Below the pieces are notes generated by a model that searched no databases, was not told the origin of the DNA, and worked only from the letters and a program-made list of their open reading frames with translations. DNA of 64,000 nt from Ochotona curzoniae (taxonomy: Eukaryota > Chordata > Mammalia > Lagomorpha > Ochotonidae): the NCBI RefSeq assembly GCF_017591425.1, contig NW_024466599.1:76550501-76614500 (forward strand). Reading direction: 5' to 3'. Numbering within the stretch: the stretch's first letter is position 1; each line of letters starts with the position of its first letter. The translations under genes were made by a program, and so were the position numbers. Of this stretch, positions 33,876 through 43,369 are shown in pieces.

Positions 33876-35640
33876 ATATCCTGGTTGCTAGAATTTTAAA
33901 ACCAGCAGGCTTAAGTACATGATTTTGAGTAAATACGTCGATGTGGCTTACACCAATAACTCAGGAAAAATTAAGTATTTAGATTCATTTTCAAGTAAAG
34001 AAAGCAATAAGATGAATAAAAGGAAAAGCTGTGCATGCACCTGTAAATTAAAGGAAGGGCCATTTTGCTTACAAAGCACTAAGTTAGCATAGATGCATAG
34101 TTTAAGCTGCAGTCATTTGTTGAGCCATGAAGTTGCTTCAGCACCCCTACAATGCATTGATGTATTGGGTTAGATCAGTTCTACCTGAATCCTTTTAGAT
34201 TCAGGTTGATGGGTCTTCTAAAAGTTACGCACAAACTGAACAGTTAGGGGAACATTAAAGAAGACTTGGGCTTCCTAATCAATCGGGATCCTTAATGCAA
34301 AAAGATGTTCTGTCTTCCCATTATTGTCAATCATCGACTAAGAACTACTGCATCTGACACATCTTTTATACTACCCTACTTAGCTATGCATTTCTATGGC
34401 ATCGATCAGTGTAGCATCGAGCTCCTCATTAATCCTCTGAATGTCCCTGTTTGGTAGGCAGCTGACAGCTAATATAATCTCCCTTCCATAGATGGAGTAA
34501 AACTTTGCCATCATTTATCAATAGTGCTTGCAAGGAAGGACACGTTGAAATGTCCGCAGAGAACTGTTACAAGCTTTGGTGAACACTTTCTTGCTGGCAT
34601 GTTCCATGTTTCTGTGCATTTTCTTTTTCTGAGAGTCTCCGCTGGAGTATTCATCTCACCTCCGGGACCTCTTCAGTGTGAAATAGGTACTGCTGCAGAA
34701 CTGCTCCTGATTGTGCAGCTGCACACCACAGGTTGGATGTTTGGCCTTGTACCTCTCTGCTTCCTGCCTGATCTCATCCAAAGAGTCTGCTGCTAAAGCA
34801 GGGTCCCTATTCTGGTTCTGAACAGACATTCCACAGAGACAATTTGATTGCCAACATCTACTTGTTCCTTTTGCAACTTTAAACCATTTTGTATATTTAA
34901 TTTTTAATCCCTGCCTGATTCCAGGGCATAAGTATTAGTCAATTGAGATTGATATCACTGCTAGGGTTTACAAATTGCACTATCTGAAAATACACATCAT
35001 GTCAGATAAGTAAAGAAAGGTGGTTACTTGCTTTCTCTAGGTGTAAGGGGAAAGATGCCCTTAGCCATCATCAAACCATGGGAGCCACCCAAGAGGAATA
35101 TGTGTTCAGATAAAGATTTCAATGAATGAAATCATGCGGGAGACCATTTCCAATACACTTTCAATGCAAGTCAGTTTCAATGTCCACTCGAATTATTTAC
35201 TGATTGAAACATTGAGTTGCTGTGTGTGTGGGAAGCTGCAAATTAGCTGTAGGAAATCTATCCTTAAGAGTAGGTGTGTGGAAAACTAGCATTCCAACAG
35301 CTCTCCGCTGACTTTCACCATGCTGCATCCTCGGAACAATGGGACACAATGAGATATGAGTGGTAGCAGAATATGTGAGCCTTTCCTGCTAAAGCCACTC
35401 CATCTCTCATTTATCATCATGTCTGCTAGCCGATGCTGCCATGACTAATTCAGAGCTAGTATCAGAGTAGTGTTCAACGGTTACCAGGCTTAACAGTGAA
35501 TTTAAGTGGACTCATCTCAGAGATATGAAAGGAACTTTCATCCAATTGAAACACAATGATCTTCCCTTCCATTAATTAAAACCATGTATTCATGAAGATG
35601 CAAAAGGTAAATTTTCTCCACTAGCAACAACAACAACAAA
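33876..35640. other. Unique DNA with a candidate conserved block
   Basis: No repeat family recognised. The part 35080-35590 has features of conserved non-coding DNA, including CTTCCATTAATTAAAACC and ATTTACTGATTGAAAC. A 90-codon plus frame at 34524-34796 has no motif that I know. Confidence 0.35.
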
Positions 35641-35962
35641 AATAAACCTAGTTGACTGGCACCTAGACATAGTAGATTTCAGCCTCAACCTGCAACTCCA
35701 GCACTCCATTTGGGTTCCAGTCCAGCCTGCTCCCTGCTTATGGCTTGGGAAAGCAATATGAGAAGGCTCAATTCCTTGCACCCCTGCATCCAGGTAGCCT
35801 AGAAGACACTCCTAGCTTCTGGTTTTAGATGAGCTCATCTCCAGCTGTCACGGCCTTTTGGGGAGTGACCAAGCAGATGGAATATTGATCTCGCTTTTTC
35901 CCTGTCCCTTCTACCCATTTTCATTCTGTAATTCTGCCTTTCAAATGAAAAGAGTAAAATTA
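35641..35962 (+). repeat. Old C-SINE, sense
   Basis: CTGGCACCTAGACATAGTAGATTTCAGCCTC head, then CCAGCCTGCTCCCTGCTTATGGCTTGGGAAAGCAATATGAGAAGG, CGGCCTTTTGGGGAGTGACCAAGCAGATGGAATATTGATCTC and tail CTGCCTTTCAAATG. It is diverged, with a CAA-rich run just upstream. Confidence 0.85.
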
Positions 35963-36815
35963 ATGTAAAAATTTAAAAAGCTGATAAATATACTTACACA
36001 TCAGTAGTTTGTGGTTCTCTGAGTCAAATAACACCAGGGGAAAACAAGCAAACAGTAATAATGAATATATGAAAACTATATTGAAATCCAACCTTACCCA
36101 CATCCATTCCTATATTAAATCTCCCAAACCTTCCCACTTCCTATACTCCAGTTGCTTTCCTTAGGAAGTTGTGGACTCTCTTTGCACCATTGTCTCACTG
36201 TCCTTTTGGCACTAACAGCTTTAATTAGCTGCTAAACCTGTCTTTTCTGTCTTCTGCTATGGATACAACCAATGCAGCTGTGTCCAAGGGATTCACGTCC
36301 TGTGGCTTCTGAGGCCATTTTCAGAAAGACAAGAGGGACTTCTTGGAAGAGTCTGACTTCACGTTGGCAGTTGGTCATATCCATGTGCATGTGGACCCCA
36401 GAATCTGAAACCTGTGGTTCGTTTCTAGAGGATCAGTCAGTCACCCTAGTTGAAGTAACCTCCAAGCTCTCATGATTGGGTCCTCTGCCCAGCGGGGTAT
36501 TCCCACATAGGCTGTGCCCTTCTTTCCTTCCTTTGAGGATCTTGATTCCAGCAGCTTACCTGTTCGTATGTCACAAATATTCAGTATTGGGCAAGTTTCC
36601 AATGATTTCTCTAGGGCTGGGGGCATAACTGGGTCTCTTTCTCCATCTATACAAATTAATTTCATTGCTCAGAATATGGACACAGGGTCTTATTTCTTTT
36701 CTCCCTCCTCCTCCTCCTTCTTCCATAAATGGTACTTTAAAAAAAAAAGATTTCAGAAACTGATAGTAAGAGATATAGTTCCCATCTTCTGTTCACTAAC
36801 AAAATTCCTTTAACA
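35963..36815. other. Unclassified DNA
   Basis: 36240-36680 is GC-richer than its flanks and holds a 74-codon minus frame (36441-36665) whose sequence is charged and not low-complexity, but I recognise no family. A CTC triplet run lies at 36705-36722. It may be an undetected retroelement piece. Confidence 0.3.
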
Positions 36816-37040
36816 GTGAGGGCCAGGGCTGGGTTGCAAACCAGAAGCCAGGAACATAACCCCGGTCTCCCATGTGGGTCTCAGGGAATTAAGTACTTGA
36901 GCCATCACTCTGGCTCCCCAGGATTCACATTAGCAGGAAGCTGGAGTCAGGAGGCCGTGTCAAGCATCAAACTGAGTCACCTCAACATATGATGTAAGCA
37001 ACTAAACTGGCATCTTCACCACAGGATCAAATGCCCAGCC
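36816..37040 (-). repeat. Very old C-SINE, antisense, partial
   Basis: AACCAGAAGCCAGGAACATAACCCCGGTCTCCCATGTGGGTCTCAGGGAATTAAGTACTTGAGCCATCAC, AGCAGGAAGCTGGAGTCAGGAGGC and a decayed head up to AAATGCCCAGCC. The A-rich tail is missing. Confidence 0.75.
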
Positions 37041-37064
37041 TCAAGACAGAGTTCACAGGTGAGG

Positions 37065-37290
37065 TAGATCAGATGATCTGAAGACACAAAAGGGCTGGAT
37101 ACCTTTGGTCCTCCTGGGGATCCCTCTTGGAGATCCCAGTCTGCCAATGACCTGGCCTTGGAATTCCAGCCCCAGAACTGTCAGACAACATGCGCTTGAT
37201 ATTTAAAACTTCCATGCTATACTTCTTGATATACTTCTTGGTATACTTCTCAGCATGGATGAATGAGGACACATGTCTTAGGTGTTTTAT
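37065..37290 (+). mobile_element. Possible MaLR LTR remnant
   Basis: GACCTGGCCTTGGAATTCCAGCCCCAGAACTGTCAG resembles the LTR segment of ancient MLT1-type MaLR elements, which read GCCTTGGACTTCCAGCC...CAGAACTGTGAG. The downstream part is AT-rich with a small triplication of TATACTTCTTG (37218-37250). No coding capacity. The match rests on one segment only. Confidence 0.45.
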
Positions 37291-37499
37291 AATCCTTTGG
37301 AATCTCTGTACAAATTAACTTCAGTTCTGTGGACCACTGTTTTAGCTGTGCACTTGCTGGGTGACACATTTTGATGAGCTGAATGCTCTTATTCTTTGTG
37401 TCTGTGGGTTCTGCATATGCAGAACAAACCAACAAATATTTTTCAAAATTATTTGAAATAAATTGCATCTGTAATGAACATAAACAGACGTTTTTCCTC

Positions 37500-37810
37500 A
37501 TCATTACTCCCTAAAGAATACAGTATAATAGTGATTTGCATAACATTTGCATTGTTTTAGGTATTATACGTCATCTAAAGCAGATTTAAAGTACAAAAGA
37601 AGACCGATCCATAACCTTACGTGCAAATACTACATCATCTTAAATAAGGGATTTGAAGATCTACAGATGCTGTTATCCTGGAAGTTTCTAACCAACTCTC
37701 AAGGATAACAAGGCACAACTGCATTTAATTAGCATACAAATCAAGGCCCTTTAAAAAGAGATCAAGGCACCATGATAATACTTTGAGTACAAAGGCATAT
37801 GCCAGCCCAG
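37500..37810. other. Candidate conserved non-coding block
   Basis: Repeat-free. Contains GATAACAAGGCAC (37704-37716), TTTAATTAGCAT (37724-37735) and ATCAAGG/CTTTGAG words, which resemble SOX, homeodomain/POU and TCF sites. No coding frame. Motif assignments are short and may be chance. Confidence 0.3.
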
Positions 37811-37929
37811 TCCTAGGCAAGCCAGAGGATCCATTTGTCTCCTTAGGGACCTCATAACACAAAAATTGGTGGCCCTTTACCTTCTTCTTCTCCTTTCCTT
37901 ACTTCGTTTGCTGGAGAAATCGTTTTTTA

Positions 37930-38510
37930 TTTGTCATTTGCTATGGGGTTTTTTCGCAGCTGGATTTTGCTAGTTGCAGCCCTGGAATTTTACTCTACAT
38001 GCCTCTTTAGCACCTGCACATGCTGGAAACCGCTACGTAGGTTCTAGAGTGTCAGTCAAGTTCCATTTTCTTCTTAAGAATGCCTCGCCAGTAACTGTGA
38101 GTATAATTCGTGATGTCCTATTTTCTCTTCCTGTGATGTCCAGATGGGTTCGCGTGTTCTCAGGTGCGGAGTCTGATCCATCGTCCTCTGTACAGGCCAT
38201 GTCGGCCTTCCTCTAACAGTCTTGTGAGCTGCTGGTGTCCGTTACACAGATCTTCGATGTTTGTTTTGCTTTAAGAATTGGAGTGCCTTCGGAGGCCAAG
38301 AACTCTGAGGTAACCCACCCCTGTTTGGATCTACCGCATGGGATGGAAGGAGCCCAAATCCTTCCTTGCAGGGTCCAAGGTCATCGGAACAAGAGCCAGG
38401 AGTCCTTCAGCATAGTGGCTTAAGAATTCTCTCAGAATATCCTCACATTTCGTTACAAGCGGCCCCAGATTGATCTGGGACATCGGCTGCCTGAGACTGG
38501 TGAAGAATGA
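37930..38510. other. CpG-rich patch with overlapping open frames, unclassified
   Basis: I count roughly seventeen CpG sites here, while neighbouring unique DNA has very few. An 80-codon plus frame (37974-38216) and a 99-codon minus frame (38331-38630) are present. Neither shows a family I recognise. It could be a relatively recent retroelement or pseudogene insertion whose CpGs have not decayed, or an orphan CpG cluster. Confidence 0.35.
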
Positions 38511-39100
38511 CTTGGGGAAATGAGTAAAGACCACTATTGGAAAAGAAGGCATGCCCATTATTTCTGATTTAATAAAGCAGACAGAAAAATGGTGATTTTT
38601 TGGAGAAATATGAACATTTCCTAGTGACATTTCTTTGTAAATTCAGTTGATAGTACATTTTATACTCCATCCTCAACAATACATGGAAATCACTGGTGCT
38701 TAATATTATTCAAATAGTTATCTACTCATGTACTATATAAACCTATTACATATAAAATCATTTTAGAAAGCAATACTATTTTATTTTGCTGAGTTTTATC
38801 TTTGGTTATATTTTAAGATGTAGTGTCAATATCGTCTGTCTTCACATCATTATGGATAACTTTGTGGATGTTGTCACAATCCCCTCTAAGATGATTTAAA
38901 CAATTTGTACCTCCATTACAAAAGTGCCAATGCCAGATACTGTTAAGTCTGATTGGTGAAAATATATCTCAGGATGGCTCTTTGAAAAATAAGTATTTTG
39001 TCTTATGAACTTCGGTATTTTTGTTCATTCACTTGGAATGAACCATCCTTAGTTACAGCTATTGTGAGAAGCTCTAGGTTTTTGTGACTTACCTAAGAGA
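38511..39100. other. Unique AT-rich DNA
   Basis: No repeat, gene or RNA recognised. Confidence 0.35.
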
Positions 39101-39457
39101 TGGGCAGGGCTGATGTGGTGACACAGCCGGTTGACCTACCGCTGCAATGCAGGCATCCTGTACAAGTTCGCCTTCAAGTCCTTGGCTGCACCACTTCTGA
39201 TCCAAGTTCCTCTATGTACCTGGGAAAGCAATGGGAAATGGTCTGGATACTGGAGCAGTTGGCAATCTCATAGGAAGCCTGGAAGCTCCAGGCTCCAGCT
39301 TTCAATCTGGTCCCAGTGGTTCAGGCACTGAGACTATTTGGGGAATAAACTAACAGACGGAAGATTCTCCCTCTTTCAAGCTCTCTCCATTCCTCCCTCT
39401 CTTTCTCTCATCCCCCTCCATCTGCAACTCTGTCTTTCAAATAAATAAATCCTTTTA
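39101..39457 (+). repeat. Old C-SINE, sense
   Basis: GGGCAGGGCTGATGTGGTGACACAGCCGGTTGACC head, body GGGAAAGCAATGGGAAATGG and CTATTTGGGGAATAAACTAACAGACGG, pyrimidine tract and tail TGTCTTTCAAATAAATAAATCCTTTT. Older TTCAAATAAATA-tailed type. Confidence 0.9.
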
Positions 39458-39985
39458 AACATTGATGCAGAGGTCATACGCTACAGCATTTGCGTGTGAA
39501 ACCAAGAACTGCAGCTCCCAGACTCTGAAACAAAGGCACTCTGAGTCCTGTAAGGCAAACACAAGCGAGGCTTTATTCCTATAGTGGTTGTTTTCAGAGG
39601 AAATTCTCTGGCTTAGCAAAATCTTAAACTGCAAATTCATTATGATTGGTCACTTAATTGAGGTACGTGTAGTGAGAGATGCTGAAGGCCAAGAGATGCT
39701 AACTTCAGTCATCCGTTCACGTCCACTCAAACGTTTGGTGACTTGAACTCCAGGAGGTTTGATGCATGTTCTGCAATCTACTGACTCCACTTTCAGAAGC
39801 CTTAGAGTAAAAACTTCACTTCCTTGCACAGCTACATTAGATAAAGACAACAAGAGGGTCCTGGGTTTGGAAGAGTTGTGTTAGCACTCTCGTGGAATTG
39901 TGCTGTCAGGGTGACTAAACAACGACCCCTCCGTGACAGTGAGATGGAATCAGCCTAAGTTCATTTTTTTTTCTTACCTTCACTT
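39458..39985. other. Unique DNA
   Basis: No gene or repeat recognised; short minus frames (61-67 codons) lack motifs. Confidence 0.35.
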
Positions 39986-40293
39986 TCTATATTTATTGGT
40001 TGTCTATTAGAAAGGCATATTGACAGAGAGAAAGATCTGTCCTCCACTGGTTTACTCTCCAAGTGGCCACAGCGAACGGAGATGAGCAATTCAAAGCCAG
40101 GAGCCAGGAGCTTCCAGGTCTCCCACACAGGTGAAGAGTCCTGAGGCTTTGGGCCATCATCCTCCATTGCTTTCCCAGGCCACAGGAAGGAAGTCAGACG
40201 CGAATTGGAGTAGGCAGGACATGAACCAGTGCCCAGATTGAATCTTGGTGCATGCACTGTGAAGCTTTAGCCATTAGGCCATTGCACCATGCT
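39986..40293 (-). repeat. C-SINE, antisense, moderately old
   Basis: TTTATTGGTTGTCTATTAGAAAGGCATATTGACAGAG, CCACTGGTTTACTCTCCAAGTGGCC, CATTGCTTTCCCAGGCCACAGGAAGG and the head GCTTTAGCCATTAGGCCATTGCACCATGC. First member of the dense SINE cluster on the minus strand. Confidence 0.88.
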
Positions 40294-40722
40294 TCAGCTT
40301 ATTTTCTTTTACTAAGAGTGAAACTCAATATCTTTTGATTTATTTAAGACCATTTACATTTATCTTGCATGAATGATCTGTTCCTATCTCCTGCTCATTT
40401 TTAGTTATTTTGAAAACTCGGACTACTGATGTTTGCGGCATGATTCCAAATGGCTGTCCCCATACTTCATCTTATTACCTGGTTTAGGTCTCATTTTCCA
40501 TGATTTTATTGTTACACTTGTAATGATGAAATTTGTCCTCTTTTTGGCGTGTCAGTTCTTTTAATTTTGTACTAACACATTTGAAAGCCCCTACCCATTG
40601 TCCCTTCCCTTACTGCAGTGGCCAGAGTCGGGAATCACTCAGTCCACTGCATCGGTCACTACATCACTTCCACGTTTTGGATAGGAAGACTTCCTCACTC
40701 CTTGGTTATTAATAGATTTGCT
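40294..40722. other. AT-rich DNA, possible ancient L1
   Basis: TTTATTTAAGACCATTTACATTTATCTTGCATGAATGATC recalls the antisense of an L1 ORF2 5' segment, but the rest gives no clear alignment. Annotated as uncertain. Confidence 0.3.
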
Positions 40723-41077
40723 TATATTTATTCTTTTTTAAAGATTCATTTATTTTTATTGGAAAGTCTGATATACAGAAAGGAGGAGAGACAGAGAGGA
40801 AGACCTTCTGTCTGATGGTTCACTCCCCAAGTGGCCACAATGGCTGGAGCTGAGTCAATCTGAAGCCAGGAACCAGGAACTTCTTCCAGGTCTTCCATGC
40901 GGGTGCAGGGCCCCAAAACTTTGGGTCGTCCTCAATTGCTTTCCCAGGCCACAAGCAGGGAAATGGATGGGAAGTGGGACTGCCAGTATACAAACTGGCA
41001 CCCATATGAGATCCTGAAGTATGTAAGACGAGGACCTTAACCACTGCACTATCGCACCCGACCCTATATTTATTCTT
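40723..41077 (-). repeat. C-SINE, antisense, with target duplication
   Basis: The body is about 40736-41064, from TTTTAAAGATTCATTTATTTTTATTGGAAAGTCTG to CCACTGCACTATCGCACCCGACC. It is flanked by TATATTTATTCTT at 40723-40735 and 41065-41077. The minus-strand 89-codon frame is SINE only. Confidence 0.93.
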
Positions 41078-41227
41078 AATCATACACATTAATTTGTTTT
41101 ATTTATTTGCTTGCCTTTGCTTATTTGGTTTATTTTACCATTTATTGTGAGCGGATCTAGTTTATTTATCTAGAATTCTATCAATATTGCTTTTCCAATT
41201 AGTCAAACCTTTGTTCAAAATTCCAGC

Positions 41228-41542
41228 TCCCTGGGGCTTGTTGTGCTGTGACAGGTTAAGTCCTCTCTGTAGTATCCCTGTCGGTATGCTCCATGATTCA
41301 AGCTCCTGCTGCTCCACTTCTGGTCCAGCTCTCTGCTAATGTCCCTGGGATACAGCAGAACATGGTTCAACCTCACTGGCCCCTGAAGTCACCTGGGAGA
41401 CGTTCATGAAGCGCCTGTGTCCTACCATTGGCCGGGCTCAGCTCTGGTCATTGTAACAATTGAGCGAGATGCTGGAAGCTCTCTCTTTCTCTCTGTCTCT
41501 CTCTCTCTGACTTCCCCTCTGTAACTGACTTTCAAAAAAGTG
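41228..41542 (+). repeat. Old C-SINE, sense
   Basis: GGGGCTTGTTGTGCTGTGACAGGTTAAGTC head, GCTGCTCCACTTCTGGTCCAGCTCTCTGCTAATGTCCCTGGG, GGCCGGGCTCAGCTCTGG, pyrimidine tract and CTGTAACTGACTTTCAAA tail. Confidence 0.88.
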
Positions 41543-41597
41543 TTCATCTTGTGTCATTGATTTGAGATGCAGTCTAATATGTACATAATTTCCGTAT

Positions 41598-41944
41598 GAG
41601 TTTCCTTCAATTTTTTTTCAGATTTATTTATTTATTGGAAAGTCAGATATACAGAGACGAGAGACAGAGAGGAAGATCTTCCATCCGATGATTCACTCCC
41701 CAAGTGACAACAACGACCGATGCTATGCCGATCCGAAGGTAGGAGCCAGGAACCTCTTCCAGGTCTCCCACGCGGGTGCAGGGTCCCAAAGCTTTGGGTG
41801 GTCCTCAACTGCTTTCCCGGGCCACAAGCAGGGAGCTGGATAGGAAGTGGAGCTGCCGGGATTAGAACCGGCGCCCATATGGGATTCAGGTAGCGTTCAA
41901 GGCGAGGACTTTAGCTGCTAGACCATGCCACCGAGTTTCCTTCA
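41598..41944 (-). repeat. Fairly young C-SINE, antisense, subfamily 2
   Basis: The body is about 41610-41932. Plus-strand head end reads AGGACTTTAGCTGCTAGACCATGCCACC, the antisense of GGTGGCATGGTCTAGCAGC. It is flanked by GAGTTTCCTTCA at 41598-41609 and 41933-41944. Box B and the GGGATTAGAACCGGCGCCCATATGGGATT block are intact. Confidence 0.93.
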
Positions 41945-42447
41945 GTTTTTAAAATGTTTCTTGATTGTTCTTTCTATGTATCAACACAATGTTACTATTT
42001 TTCATTGCTGATAGGACAAAGTATTCAACAGCATTTATCTCAGCTACTATTGCTTGCCTGTTTCTCTAAATGAGCTCCAAGATTATTTTATCTAACTTAC
42101 ATAATAATTACAATCTTCTAGTGTTGCAAGGCTTGTGAAAATTTATAAAATTACTGATCGTCTTCTCGTTAGTCTCCAAACATCTTTTTCAGTCCTTACA
42201 AATTTCATAGTAAAATTGGGATATGCTCGATATGGAATAATTTACTCAAAGCCGAAGACAGAATAAAAAGGCATTCAAGAGGCCATAGTGAGTACAGCCG
42301 GCATCACTGAATCCGACATCTTATGAGGTGTCCCAGATACTCCACTAAGAATCCATCATCCTGTTCGTGGCTTGAGAAAAATCAGCCGAAGATGGCCCAA
42401 GGTTTGGACGAGTAGAGAAGTATCACAATATTCCTAGAATTACATCT
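41945..42447. other. Unique DNA
   Basis: No gene or repeat recognised. Confidence 0.35.
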
Positions 42448-42778
42448 CTGGAGGGTCAACATGATAGCTCAACAGGCTAATCCTCTGCTTGCCAGTGCCG
42501 GCACCCCATATGTGTGGCAGTTCGTGTCCCGGCTGCACCAGTTCCAATCCAGCTCTCTGCTTATAGCCCAGGGAAAAGAAACAAGATGACTCAAGTCTTT
42601 TGACCCCTATACCTGTGTGGGAAACCTAGAGGATTCCAGATTTTCCTAGAGGAAACCAGATTCCTATCCATTGTGGCCATTTGGAGAGTGAACCAGCAGA
42701 TGTAGGAACTGTGTGTCTGCATCTCCTCTTCTCTGTTTATCTCTCTTTCAAATAAAAATAAAATAAATGTTTAAAAAT
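42448..42778 (+). repeat. Old C-SINE, sense
   Basis: GAGGGTCAACATGATAGCTCAACAGGCTAATCCTCTGCTTGCCAGTGCCGGCACCCCATATG head, TGTCCCGGCTGCACCAGTTCC, CCATTTGGAGAGTGAACCAGCAGATG, and tail CTCTTTCAAATAAAAATAAAATAAATG. A local duplication of CCAGATT...CTAGAGGA lies at about 42625-42665. Confidence 0.9.
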
Positions 42779-43065
42779 GTTTTCTGTTAACTACATAAAA
42801 TCTGTTATTTTATATTAATTAAATAATCAACTTTTGAAAACGAAAGTGAAATATGAAAACAAGCTTATAAGAAAAAACATTCTTTAAAAATTTTCATAAC
42901 ATGAAAAGTATTTCACTTTAACCAAATTATTTTGTCTATGTAGATATTTATCTATTTGATCTACCCATCATTCTCTGAGTACTCTTATATTTATGCAGAT
43001 ATTATATGGATACATTGTGATATTCAGAGGATATGAGTTAATATTCATTGATTTTGAAATTTATT

Positions 43066-43368
43066 TAAAGATTTTATTTTTACTTGAAGGCAGATTTACA
43101 AAGAGAAGAGACAGAGAGAAAAATCTTCCATTTGCTGTTTCAGATTGTCCCAATTGCTGGAGCTGAGCTGATTCGAGGCCAGGAGCCTTTTTTTGGTCTC
43201 CCAAGCTGGTGCAGGATCCCAAGCACTTGGGCCAACCACTATGCTTTTCCTGACCGCAAATAGGGAGTTGGATGCAAAGTTGAGCAGCTAGAACACAAAC
43301 TGGGGCCCAAATGGGATGCTGGCACTTGAAGGTGGAGGATAAACCAGTTGAGCCGTGATGCCTATCCC
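43066..43368 (-). repeat. C-SINE, antisense, old
   Basis: TTTAAAGATTTTATTTTTACTTGAAGGCAGATTTACAAAG tail, GAGACAGAGAGAAAAATCTTCCATTTGCTG, GGTGCAGGATCCCAAGCACTTGGGCC and a head ending AAACCAGTTGAGCCGTGATGCC. It abuts the unnamed repeat that starts at about 43370. Confidence 0.85.
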
Positions 43369-43369
43369 T

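Noticed and set aside
37065..37290. Considered as part of an endogenous retrovirus with coding capacity
   Set aside because: Only an LTR-like segment of MaLR type is recognisable; no gag, pol or env sequence adjoins it.
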